From an uncultured Lachnospiraceae bacterium (GTDB taxonomy: Bacteria > Bacillota > Clostridia > Lachnospirales > Lachnospiraceae): a DNA stretch of 64,000 nt. The notes under the pieces are model-generated. The model worked only from the letters and a program-made list of their open reading frames with translations, ran no database searches and was not told where the DNA came from. Made by a program: the position numbers and the translations under genes. Below, one piece after another: positions 7,485-16,000 of the stretch (positions are counted from its first letter, which is position 1; every line of letters begins with the position of its first letter). The DNA is taken from the NCBI GenBank assembly GCA_902788035.1, contig CADAIL010000022.1:1-64000 (forward strand), in the 5' to 3' direction.

Positions 7485-9851
7485 TTATCGGTCTTTTCTG
7501 ATGCCCATAAGCGAAATACCGCTGAGCACCGCAAATACGATGACGAAGATAAGCATATAGAGCCACGACCGGGTCAGATGTCCCGCCGTATATTCAAAGA
7601 AATCCTCTGCCTCATGGGCAATTTCTGTCATTTCGCCGTTAATTTCCACCATATACTTCAGCCCGTTCAGATCAGCAATCGTACCATAGCCCTCCATTGA
7701 CCATCTGCAGATCGCGAACCAGGAAATAATCTTGGTAACGCCTTCCAACTTGAAGAGCAGGCCGGAAAAGAGGATCTGCGGCATAAGCAGCAGGGGCGCG
7801 ACTGTCATTGCCCGATCCGGGTTTTTAAACAGACTGGACGCGAAAATGCCCATAGCCGATGCCGAGATTGCGGTCAGGAACGTTGTCAGGAAGAGCTCCG
7901 GAAACGGATGTATCATAACACCCTGCTCCGGCGCACCGACAGTCAGATAAAACACTCCGGTGAGGAGCAGCGACTGGATGATTGACAGGACGCCCAACAC
8001 AACGAACTTAGAGATAATATACGGCCCCAGCTTGAGTCCTGTCATATATTCTCTTCGAAGAATAACGCGTTCCTTACAGACTTCCTGTATGGCATTGAGG
8101 GTTCCGATCCAGAATGCGGAGCAGGAAAGCGCGAAAAGAAGCGATTTTGTAATACCATAGTTTTCAAACTGATTCCCGTCTTTGACCAGCGAAATCAGCA
8201 GAGCGAGAAGCGGGGCCTGGGCAAGAAGCATACCAAGTCTCTGCCTGTCGTTCAGAAGAAGCTTTGCGTATCTTGCGCTGAGTACTCCGATCTGCTTAAT
8301 CGGGCTATGCTTATCTCGTTTCGCTCTATTTTTGCGATCCCCGCCGGCACCCTGCGCTATTCGCCCGCTTTGACCGGCGGCTGCAATACTGTCGTACTTT
8401 CTTCTCCAATACAACGGATTGTCAGTAATCATGTTGTAGACGTCGACAAGATTATCGACCTCGAAGAATTTTTCTGCTGACTCGTAATCTCCGGCGTAGC
8501 ACAGGTTTCCGCCCTTTCCCATGAAAAGGATCTTGTCACAGTTCTGAAGATTCAGTGTACTGTGGGTGACAAGGATTACAGTCTTCCCCGATTTAGTCAT
8601 ATTCTTTAATGTGTTCATCAGGTTGCGTTCCGTACCGGGGTCGAGACCTGATGCGGGCTCATCCAGGAAAAACAGCTGCGGATCAGACAGAAGCTCTACC
8701 GCAATCGATGCCCTCTTTTTCTGACCGCCGCTGAGGGAGCGTATCATATTATCCTTCTGCTCTGTGAGCTCTACCGTTTGGATAACGGAAAGGACCCGGT
8801 TTTCCCTCTCTTCCCGGGTGACATCATCCGGCAGCCTGAGCTTTGCCGCATAATTAAGCATATCAAAGAGTGTCAGGTTATCGTACACAATATCCTGCTG
8901 AGGCACATATCCTATGATATTCTTCAGTGCTTCATAAGTGTCCCTGTCATACAGGCTCTCACCATTGATAATGACCTGCCCGGATGTCGGCTTATTGTAT
9001 CCGCAGATTGCATTCATGAGCGTCGTCTTTCCTGCGCCGGAACCGCCGATAATGGCGACCAGTTCAGCCGGTCTGATATCCAGTGTGACGCCATTGCAGA
9101 TAACTTTCGATTTCCTTTTCTGTTTTACCTGCTTGACGATATTCGATACGTGAATACCTATGCCCTGCGTATATGTGCAGTAGAACAGATAACCGTTAGA
9201 AAAAATCAGCTTAGTATTCGTTATAATGATGACATCTTTTTCAGAAAGAGGCCGGGCACCTGTGACCTTTATGCCGTTTACGTATGTGCCGTTCGTACTG
9301 TTTTCGTCATACAGTATGAACCTTCCCTGATTCCGTACGATGCGCGCATGTCTGGAAGAGACACTGATATGACCGAGCTGGAGAGAATTACCCGCAGCCC
9401 GGCCTATGGTAAAGACATCTCTATCCAATCTCATGCTTTTCCAGGAAGAAGCTTCCTCGGTATTCAGCATCATGAGAATGTTATTCTGTATGTTGTTATT
9501 CGGATCATCTATACGCAGTACATCGCCTGCGCCAAATGCGGCGCTCTGGACATATTTACTATTCAGTATCAGCCCGTTCGTACTGTTGTTATCATACACA
9601 AAGACTCTGCCGTTGTGCAGTTGAAAATATCCATGCTGTTGTCTGCTGGCGATTTTGGACGTCAGAACTATATCGTTCTCAGGATTTCTGCCGAAAGTTA
9701 TTTCTGTCTTTCCGAAACTCCGCAGATCGTACTCAGCCGGTGCTTTATCTCCGTCAAAAATTAATAGCTTTGTTCCGGATGGATTATGTGTGGGCTTATA
9801 TGGTGAACTGCCAGGCGCGAACCTGACGGTCTGATCCTCAAAATTTGGCAT
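7485..9851 (-). CDS. FHA-FHA-ABC transporter (ATPase fused to ABC-2-type membrane domain)
   Basis: The 788-residue protein has two FHA domains (about 45-110 with FGRNPENDIVL and STNG; about 140-210 with IGRAAGNSLQL and NSTNGTYVN), an ABC ATPase (Walker A IGGSGAGKTT near 268, signature LSGGQKKR near 371, Walker B FFLDEPASGLD near 390) and an ABC-2/ABCG-like domain with six hydrophobic segments (about 540-785). FHA domains bind phosphothreonine, so transport is probably controlled by Ser/Thr kinases; this locus encodes two. The architecture resembles mycobacterial Rv1747, an FHA-ABC exporter regulated by PknF. GAGGGGG precedes the ATG. It follows four WXG100-like genes, so it may act with the type VII system or export a separate substrate. 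Confidence 0.92.
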   Translation of the reverse strand: MPNFEDQTVRFAPGSSPYKPTHNPSGTKLLIFDGDKAPAEYDLRSFGKTEITFGRNPENDIVLTSKIASRQQHGYFQLHNGRVFVYDNNSTNGLILNSKYVQSAAFGAGDVLRIDDPNNNIQNNILMMLNTEEASSWKSMRLDRDVFTIGRAAGNSLQLGHISVSSRHARIVRNQGRFILYDENSTNGTYVNGIKVTGARPLSEKDVIIITNTKLIFSNGYLFYCTYTQGIGIHVSNIVKQVKQKRKSKVICNGVTLDIRPAELVAIIGGSGAGKTTLMNAICGYNKPTSGQVIINGESLYDRDTYEALKNIIGYVPQQDIVYDNLTLFDMLNYAAKLRLPDDVTREERENRVLSVIQTVELTEQKDNMIRSLSGGQKKRASIAVELLSDPQLFFLDEPASGLDPGTERNLMNTLKNMTKSGKTVILVTHSTLNLQNCDKILFMGKGGNLCYAGDYESAEKFFEVDNLVDVYNMITDNPLYWRRKYDSIAAAGQSGRIAQGAGGDRKNRAKRDKHSPIKQIGVLSARYAKLLLNDRQRLGMLLAQAPLLALLISLVKDGNQFENYGITKSLLFALSCSAFWIGTLNAIQEVCKERVILRREYMTGLKLGPYIISKFVVLGVLSIIQSLLLTGVFYLTVGAPEQGVMIHPFPELFLTTFLTAISASAMGIFASSLFKNPDRAMTVAPLLLMPQILFSGLLFKLEGVTKIISWFAICRWSMEGYGTIADLNGLKYMVEINGEMTEIAHEAEDFFEYTAGHLTRSWLYMLIFVIVFAVLSGISLMGIRKDR

Positions 9852-9892
9852 CTGTTCCCCCTCTTTTTATACCTTTAGTCGCAGGCTCAAGA

Positions 9893-10198
9893 TCAAATCT
9901 TACTTGCAGTCGCAGCTGCCTGTGCATCGGCTGCCTGCAGATTCTTGGCAATAGTCCTGATCGTCTCCGCTATTCGCCGCAATTGACCGGCGGATGTGTT
10001 GATATTTCCGGCCAGGGTCGTTCCCTTCTTTATAAATGCCGTGGCGTTATCACCTTTCCACGCGTTCTGAATACTTGTAAGAATTTCATCAAGCTCAGTG
10101 TCTGAGATCTTCTCCAGCTGCGATGCCAGATTTTCAAGTTCCTGTGCTTTTTTACCTGCTTCTTCAATATCAAGTACTATATCTAATATTTCACTCAT
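9893..10198 (-). CDS. WXG100-family protein (101 aa)
   Basis: This short helical protein has a central W-K-G turn (NAWKGDNA, about residues 46-53) between two heptad-rich helices, the hallmark of WXG100 proteins secreted as helical hairpin dimers by type VII systems. It ends in an Ala-rich tail and lacks the YxxxD/E export motif after the second helix, so it may leave as partner of another WXG100 protein. It is the fourth of four consecutive WXG100-like genes, 21 bases after the preceding one, and has the ribosome site GGGGGAAC. Confidence 0.9.
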   Translation of the reverse strand: MSEILDIVLDIEEAGKKAQELENLASQLEKISDTELDEILTSIQNAWKGDNATAFIKKGTTLAGNINTSAGQLRRIAETIRTIAKNLQAADAQAAATASKI

Positions 10199-10219
10199 AT
10201 CTCTGTTCCCCCGGAGTTA

Positions 10220-10537
10220 TCAGACAAACTCTTCTTTCGACAGTCCATTTGCCAGAATAACATTATTTCCTTCCGTTGATTCCATGATTCCGGCAATCTG
10301 ACGCAGTTTCTGCGGCTGATTAATCAAACTGCTGATCAAGGTATCCATCTCTTCCCGAAGACCTGTGAACTCTGATCTGTCAGCTTCAGCCGCGTCTCCG
10401 TACCAGTAGGATCCCGTCTGTGACATTGTATCTTTTATTGACTGAAGGTTACTGCGGACCCTTGCTGCCTGATCTTCAATGCGTATTGAAATGTTTTTCA
10501 GCTCTTCCGGATTCACTCTTAATTGAACATTCGGCAT
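10220..10537 (-). CDS. WXG100-family protein (105 aa) with LSKEEFV tail
   Basis: The start is taken at the ATG at 10537 (MPNVQLRVNPEEL) because GGGAGG lies 5 bases before it; an in-frame GTG at 10543 lies inside the ribosome site. The hairpin turn is W-Y-G (YWYGDAAEA). The C-terminus ESTEGNN...LANGLSKEEFV closely matches ESTESAN...LANTLSKEDFV of the 18098-18412 protein, so these two are recent paralogues. At the YxxxE position Tyr is replaced by Met. It is probably a type VII substrate or a dimer partner. Confidence 0.9.
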   Translation of the reverse strand: MPNVQLRVNPEELKNISIRIEDQAARVRSNLQSIKDTMSQTGSYWYGDAAEADRSEFTGLREEMDTLISSLINQPQKLRQIAGIMESTEGNNVILANGLSKEEFV

Positions 10538-10547
10538 AGGCACCTCC

Positions 10548-10847
10548 CTAAATCGTAATCGACGAAATTATTTCTGATATGTTGTTTTCACAGCTCTCGT
10601 ATTTCGACCGGGCAAAATCTGTACCCTTATTCAATTCCTCAAGGAGGGCTGTCAGATTTTTCAGCCTGTCAAGATCCCCGCGGAGTGAAGTTTCATATGT
10701 AGTTGCCGCCACACCTACCCAGCCGGAGTGCAGGGAACCAAGTAATGTCTCAAGTTCACTCGCCGCGCTCTTTAATTCCGATATGTATTGGGTTATCTCC
10801 CCTACATCCCGTTTCATGTAGCTTGTATCTGTCTCTATAATACTCAT
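10548..10847 (-). CDS. WXG100-family protein (99 aa)
   Basis: Two helices flank the turn W-V-G (HSGWVGVAA, about residues 42-50). A Y-E-S-C-E sequence in the C-terminal helix fits the YxxxD/E export motif of type VII substrates. The gene is 10 bases from its downstream neighbour and 30 from its upstream neighbour, in a run of four WXG100-like genes. The ribosome site is AAGGGAG. Confidence 0.92.
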   Translation of the reverse strand: MSIIETDTSYMKRDVGEITQYISELKSAASELETLLGSLHSGWVGVAATTYETSLRGDLDRLKNLTALLEELNKGTDFARSKYESCENNISEIISSITI

Positions 10848-10877
10848 TTTTCTCCCTTTCCGCAGATAATCGCTTTT

Positions 10878-11234
10878 TTACCAGAAACTTCCGGCTTGTG
10901 AAGGGTCAATCTTCCCTACCTTGTCTGCCTTAACATACTTTGTAGTAATAGCAGTTCCCTCATATACTGTTTCCACGGATGACTGCTCACATCTTCTATA
11001 CAGGAGCACAATTTCGCTAAGGGCATCAGCACTGGCAAGCAGTGCCCTTGCTTCTTCTGTCAGTCTTCCTATCTGTGCACTCACCGGAATAACACATTCA
11101 GCCAGGGATGACATTCGTCTCATACCGGACTCTATTTCATATAATTCATCCGTGTACCTGACCATACGATTCGCAAGATTCTGCAGTTCTTCACTTTTTA
11201 TCATTAAGACATCCGGATCAGTGCGGATCAACAT
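10878..11234 (-). CDS. Divergent WXG100-like helical protein (118 aa), first gene of operon
   Basis: Starting at MLIRTDPDVLMIK (ATG at 11234, AGAGAGG upstream), this is a two-helix protein of WXG100 size and position. It has no W-x-G in the expected turn (SLAECVIPVSAQIG instead), and the tail reaches GSFW. Y-R-R-C-E in the second helix fits YxxxE. It could be a chaperone-like partner of the three WXG100 proteins downstream rather than a substrate. It is the first gene behind a LytTR-type operator and promoter. Confidence 0.7.
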   Translation of the reverse strand: MLIRTDPDVLMIKSEELQNLANRMVRYTDELYEIESGMRRMSSLAECVIPVSAQIGRLTEEARALLASADALSEIVLLYRRCEQSSVETVYEGTAITTKYVKADKVGKIDPSQAGSFW

Positions 11235-11259
11235 AATCATCACCTCTCTTAAGCTATGT

Positions 11260-11287
11260 ATAATATACTACACCATGAATAAGCAAA
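11260..11287 (-). promoter_or_regulatory. LytTR-dependent promoter of WXG100 operon
   Basis: On the minus strand TTTGCT (11287-11282) and TATTAT (11265-11260) are 16 bases apart. The -35 is poor, as expected for an activated promoter. The -10 starts 34 bases after the proximal LytTR repeat, the same distance as at the second operator near 18,822. Confidence 0.55.
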
Positions 11288-11299
11288 TAATAACATCCG

Positions 11300-11329
11300 A
11301 TAAACTGTACACAAAATCCGACAAACGGT
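11300..11329 (-). promoter_or_regulatory. LytTR-family operator (two direct repeats)
   Basis: ACCGTTTGT (11329-11321) and ACAGTTTAT (11308-11300) on the minus strand both match the LytTR consensus [TA][AC][CA]GTTN[AG][TG]. Their starts are 21 bases apart, the known spacing of LytTR dimer sites. A LytTR protein is encoded about 1 kb away. Confidence 0.7.
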
Positions 11330-11332
11330 ATT

Positions 11333-11581
11333 TCAGACAATGATCAGTTCCGCCCCTGTCAGTATCCCGTAATCCGCAAGAGTACGGTCACGGCTGAAGA
11401 CCAGTCCCAGATCCTTCGATCCCAGGACCATCTCTCTCAGATCTCCGTCATAATTCAGATGCTCTTTTTGTCCGACAAGACCCGCGATTTCCGCAATTAC
11501 ATCCCCTATAAGCGCTTTTTCTTCCAGATTCATATTATAAACCTTTTCAAGCGCCGACACGGTGACATTCACTACTATCAT
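11333..11581 (-). CDS. EsaB/YukD-family ubiquitin-like protein
   Basis: The 82-residue protein has a beta-grasp pattern (MIVVNVTVSALEKVYNMNLE ... LGLVFSRDRTLADYGILTGA) ending in ELIIV. YukD/EsaB is a small ubiquitin-like cytosolic component conserved in Firmicutes type VII systems and essential for secretion, with no conjugation function. It is 10 bases from the upstream 222-residue gene and closes the operon that includes essC. The ribosome site is AGGGAGG. Confidence 0.9.
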   Translation of the reverse strand: MIVVNVTVSALEKVYNMNLEEKALIGDVIAEIAGLVGQKEHLNYDGDLREMVLGSKDLGLVFSRDRTLADYGILTGAELIIV

Positions 11582-11591
11582 AAAAACCTCC

Positions 11592-12260
11592 CTACAGCGG
11601 TAATCTGACGTCTAAGATCTGATGCAGAATCCCGGTGACCGTACCGGAGTCCGCCAGTTCCATGCTCTTTGCATCTCCTGAATTCTTCATCACATACCAG
11701 AGCAGTTCCTTTTTTAAAAAACCGGCAGAAAAAAGCGCATCCTCACTTCCGTTAGCATATTTAGTGATCGAGCATTCAATTTTCTCCGCCCCGTCTTCGG
11801 GTATAACGGAATCATCGCTCCTTCTTAAGATATCAGCTTCGCTCTGTTCCACCCTTATCTTTGGGAAGTGATCACTGTCTGCCAGCATCTGCGCAAGATC
11901 AGCCGGTTTCCAAAATGAAAGCCGATAATTTGACTCTGTTTTCGTCGATATATTTTCGAGAAGAACACAGGATTTCCCGACATACACAAGAAGATCCGGC
12001 ACTTCCGGGTTCCCTGCTGTAATATGCAGTGCTGATTTAGCCGTATGAATACATGCAAATGCATCCTTCCATTCGGCATTGATGACAAATGCTTCTCCGG
12101 TATTAACGACAAATCCTTTATTGTAAAGAGTCAGCAGCCGATTTCTTCTATCTTCGATTTCAAGATATTTCATTTTGGAAAAACACGTTACCGGCGTCTG
12201 CCCGGAGATGCAGACCATGGCTTCATATTCATCCGGTGTCAGATAAAGATATTTTTCCAT
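11592..12260 (-). CDS. Unrecognised 222-aa cytosolic protein of the type VII operon
   Basis: I do not recognise this protein. It is soluble, without signal or membrane segments, and mixes beta-rich and helical stretches (MEKYLYLTPDEYEAMVCISG ... SFWKPADLAQMLADSDHFP). Its start overlaps closely with the end of the LytTR gene (TGA, one base, ATG), suggesting translational coupling. Its place between regulator and YukD, its size and its start resembling a tyrosine-rich substrate-binding fold are reminiscent of EspG, the cytosolic chaperone of mycobacterial PE-PPE substrates. That is inference only. It could also be a regulator partner. Confidence 0.7.
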   Translation of the reverse strand: MEKYLYLTPDEYEAMVCISGQTPVTCFSKMKYLEIEDRRNRLLTLYNKGFVVNTGEAFVINAEWKDAFACIHTAKSALHITAGNPEVPDLLVYVGKSCVLLENISTKTESNYRLSFWKPADLAQMLADSDHFPKIRVEQSEADILRRSDDSVIPEDGAEKIECSITKYANGSEDALFSAGFLKKELLWYVMKNSGDAKSMELADSGTVTGILHQILDVRLPL

Positions 12261-12261
12261 T

Positions 12262-12975
12262 TCATATCAGATCCTTGAATAATGTTTTATATCGCCTTGA
12301 TACGGAAACGGTAACTCCCCCGTCCATTTCAAGGTAGTTATCTGTCAGGCTGAGCTTCCTGATTTTACCGATGTTTACTATATAGCTTCTGTGACATCTC
12401 TTGAACTGAGGCGGCAGCTTCTTTTCAAGCGCGTCAATTGTATCGTAAAAGGCGTATTCCACATCGCCCGCTCTTACATACATCTTTTTGTTGCGTGCCT
12501 CGAAGTAAAAGATCCTACTGTAAGGGATCAATACCTTCTCCCCTTTCGTGTCAATCAGAAACTTCTCCTCATCATCAACATCTCTGTTCCTCATGAACCA
12601 GGTCTGCACAAATTCCTCATTCCTCATTCTGAGCTGTTCGTATGTATACGGTTTCAGGAGCAGTGAATCCGGAGCAACACCCGGTTTCAGGTACTCAAGC
12701 GGGGAAACCTGCGCATCCGTCATGAGCATGACCATCGCATCGTCGTACCGTTTACGCACATCTCGGAGAGCTTCGACACCTGTCCCCTTGATATACTCAT
12801 AATAAAGCAGATCCAGTTTTTTAGTGTCAGTGATCTTTCGCACAAATCCTTCAGAAGTCCAGGCCTCCGTAAATGTCATGTCTTCGTCAGGCACCCGGAA
12901 GACCTGCTCACTGCAGGTCTTCCTTATATTTTCCCGATCCGCCTTATTTCTGTCATAGGCAAATACCGAAATCAT
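12262..12975 (-). CDS. LytTR-family response-regulator-like transcription factor
   Basis: The 237-residue protein has an N-terminal receiver-like domain (about 1-125) and a C-terminal LytTR DNA-binding domain (about 135-237, FEARNKKMYVRAGDVEYAFYD, then FKRCHRSYIVN). In the receiver, the phosphoacceptor position of the usual xDLxxxD pattern is Glu60 (LDLLYYEYIKG), so it probably does not respond to phosphorylation in the normal way or mimics a phosphorylated state. No histidine kinase is nearby. It is co-transcribed with essC (52-base gap). Two LytTR operators upstream of the WXG100 operons make it the likely local activator, autoregulating its own operon. Confidence 0.9.
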   Translation of the reverse strand: MISVFAYDRNKADRENIRKTCSEQVFRVPDEDMTFTEAWTSEGFVRKITDTKKLDLLYYEYIKGTGVEALRDVRKRYDDAMVMLMTDAQVSPLEYLKPGVAPDSLLLKPYTYEQLRMRNEEFVQTWFMRNRDVDDEEKFLIDTKGEKVLIPYSRIFYFEARNKKMYVRAGDVEYAFYDTIDALEKKLPPQFKRCHRSYIVNIGKIRKLSLTDNYLEMDGGVTVSVSRRYKTLFKDLI

Positions 12976-13027
12976 TCCGATCCTCCTTCAAGTCTCCGGA
13001 CCAGGCCGGGGACCGTCCGTCTCTATG

Positions 13028-16000
13028 TCATCCCCGGTAAAGAGGGACGACTATTTTTTCTATCGGCGCACTGCTGTCATCGCATGCAACGACGGCGTTG
13101 CCGGGCGGCATTTTTGCTCCCTGATTCATAATTTTCACATTGTCAAAGCTGTAGAAGACCTGCTTCGAATCATTGAGCCTGCCTCCGAATCTGAGCCCGC
13201 GGCTATTTTCAATGATCTCCCTCACGATCGGTTCAGCTTTGAGTGAATTCTGATCAGCATCCTTTACCTCTATATAGAGGAAGATATTATAAAACCGTCC
13301 CACCTCTGCAATGAGCTCAAAAGCATTTTTCGAATCATAGGCCGGGCTGGTATTGTCGTATATTTCTTTTATGAATGATCCGAAATCGGCAATAAAAACG
13401 TTGAGTCTCCTTGTGCCGGATACCTTTTCGAACATCTCTTCCTCTGAGAGCCGCTCAGCAAGCCCCTCCTTCTTGAGAGGGATTCTCGCACGCATGATCT
13501 GATATATATCTGAAAGCATGCGCTTCACAGCTTCACTGTCGGTCGCTCTGGAGATATGATAATCTTCAGCTATACCGGAGTAATCACGTCCTCCGCCCGT
13601 TTCGAATATCATGCAGTCCTCATCGCGGTCAAGACAGGTGAGGATTATATTTTTCATGAACACGGATTTGCCGCTTGCCCTTGCGCCCATGACTACCGTG
13701 ATATACTGTTCGAGCAGATCCAATGCGTAGACATCCGCATCGTCAGCGTTGTAACCTGCCGCAATATACCTCTTGTCGTCAAGAAGCGCGGTATAGTTTT
13801 CCATTCGGACGAATTCTTTTCTGACCGGCTTTTCCGGTATCTTCGGAATCTGCCTTGCGCAGGGTCCATTCCATGCCGCATTCATCTCGGACAGTTTTTT
13901 CTGAATCAATTCATTCCGGTCTTCTCCGTCCTCATTTTTAGCCGCCAGAGCTGTCTGGAATTCTATGACCTTCTCATTATTCAGGATGAGGCCGCGCCCG
14001 TGAACATTAGATTCCGGCAGAACATCCGGCTTGCCGCACCTCAGGATCTCCGTGTAGTCGTATACCTCCGTCATTTCAAGCGCGATTCCGGTCTTTATGC
14101 AGTCTGCAATCCGGCTGGGTATATCGCTCATGCCTATCCCGCCGCCGGTTATCATCAGATAGATGCCATAGCCGATTCCGTTCTTGGCAATTTCCATCAT
14201 GTCAGAATCATACATTTCACGTGTCTTTTCGCGGAAGGAACCGTAATTGTCGATCACGATCACGATAGCGGGTTCATCCCAACCGTTCTTATTGGTATAA
14301 TCCGCAAAGTTCAGTTTGGCAGCTGCGTATTTGCGCTTTCTTTCTGCCATGATTTTTCTCATCAGCATGAAGAACTTTGAGATGTGATCCGTTTCAACAT
14401 CGTTCTCTGTCAATATGCCGCCGATATGCGCAACTCCGTCAAATACCGTCAGAAGCTGTGTGCTGAAATCTATCAGATACAGGTTGAGCAGCGAAGGTGC
14501 GTACGTCATACAGAGCGAATAGACCGCAGTCTGCAGGAAAGTTGATTTTCCTGAACTTATCATACCGCAGATCATATGATGCATGCCGTTCGTAAAATCA
14601 ATGCCGACATCCATCTGGGCCTGGTTCTCCGGAGCGTCCCCATAACCGACCACAGCCTGCAGCTGGAATCGTCTTGGCGGATCCGGCCATCTGTTTCCGT
14701 CGAAACAGTTTTCTCTGAATGTTTTTCTGTCCTCCAGATAAAGCTCAGACGGGAGAGGCGGAAGCCAGAGTTTGCGTATCTCGGGAATTCCGGCTCTTTC
14801 CGCGGTTCTTCTGAGATAATCCACAACTGTCTCCAGCTGAGTAATAGATTTTACTTCCGGCAGATGTTTTCTCATCTGTGCCGCATAGGCGATGACCAAA
14901 GGAGCAGTAATCCTGCCACTGTTCATTTCTTTGACCGCCTTACAGACCGTGACAAAGTCATCGATCCTCATGCTGGTGGCCTGGCTTCTCTCAAACTCCG
15001 GATACTCTCTCTGGACCTTCTTATAAAACAGATCGGCAAATTCGGCGCGGGAGAGGAAACTGAAAGTCCTTGCGGAAATGTCCTCACCCAGTTCATCGGC
15101 GGTTTCTTCAAGAATACGGATAAGATCGCCGATCCACTCCTGCTGCCTCTTCTCTTTCAATCGGATTCTTGCGACATTGCCTACAAGATCGACCTTTCCG
15201 GAGCCCGAAAGGATCTGGGCAATCAGGAGATTCCTTCCGCCGAGTTCTTTGTCATAAGAAGCACCTGACCAACCGGACTGGAACAGATCATATACCTCGT
15301 CACTGCCGACCTGCAGATAGCAGCGGCCTGTCTGTGTAAGGAATGCCGCATCAGGTTTATGGAGCATCTCCATTGAATCTTCTCGATTCTGAACACGCAG
15401 GCACAGCTTAAAGCGGGAGTTCGACCATATATTTCCGTCAACGGCGCCGGCCGGTCTCTGCGTTGCAAGAATCAGGTGAACACCAAGGCTTCGTCCGACC
15501 TGCGCGACGGAGACAAGCTCCCGCATGAAGTCAGGCTTCTCTCTTTTCATCTCAGCGAACTCATCGATTATGATCAGGAGATGCGGAAGCGGTTCTTTGG
15601 CCTCATGATTCTTGTACATCGAAGTGTAGGCATCAATTTTATTGACTCCATACTCATTAAAGAGCATCTGTCTTCTGGTGATCTCACTGTTGATCGATAC
15701 CATCGCCCTGTGCACCTGGTTGCCGGACAGGTTCGATATGGAGCCGATCAGATGCGGAAGACCTGCAAAAAGGTTAGCCATGCCGCCGCCCTTGTAGTCG
15801 ATAATGAAGAATCCGACATCTTCCGGGCTGTAGGATACGGCCATAGATAAAATATAGGTCTGCAGAGTCTCAGATTTTCCGGAGCCGGTCGTACCTGCCA
15901 CCAGACCGTGCGGTCCGTGGTATTTTTCGTTGAGGTCAAGGTAGCATGGTCTGTTGCCTGTCTTGTAGCCGATCATGGCTTTAAGCGTAGCCGTCGGATC

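Noticed and set aside
8778..9764. Long plus-strand open frame (328 codons) opposite the FHA-ABC gene
   Set aside because: It is antisense to a clear FHA/ABC coding sequence, and its product has no recognisable domain or ribosome site.
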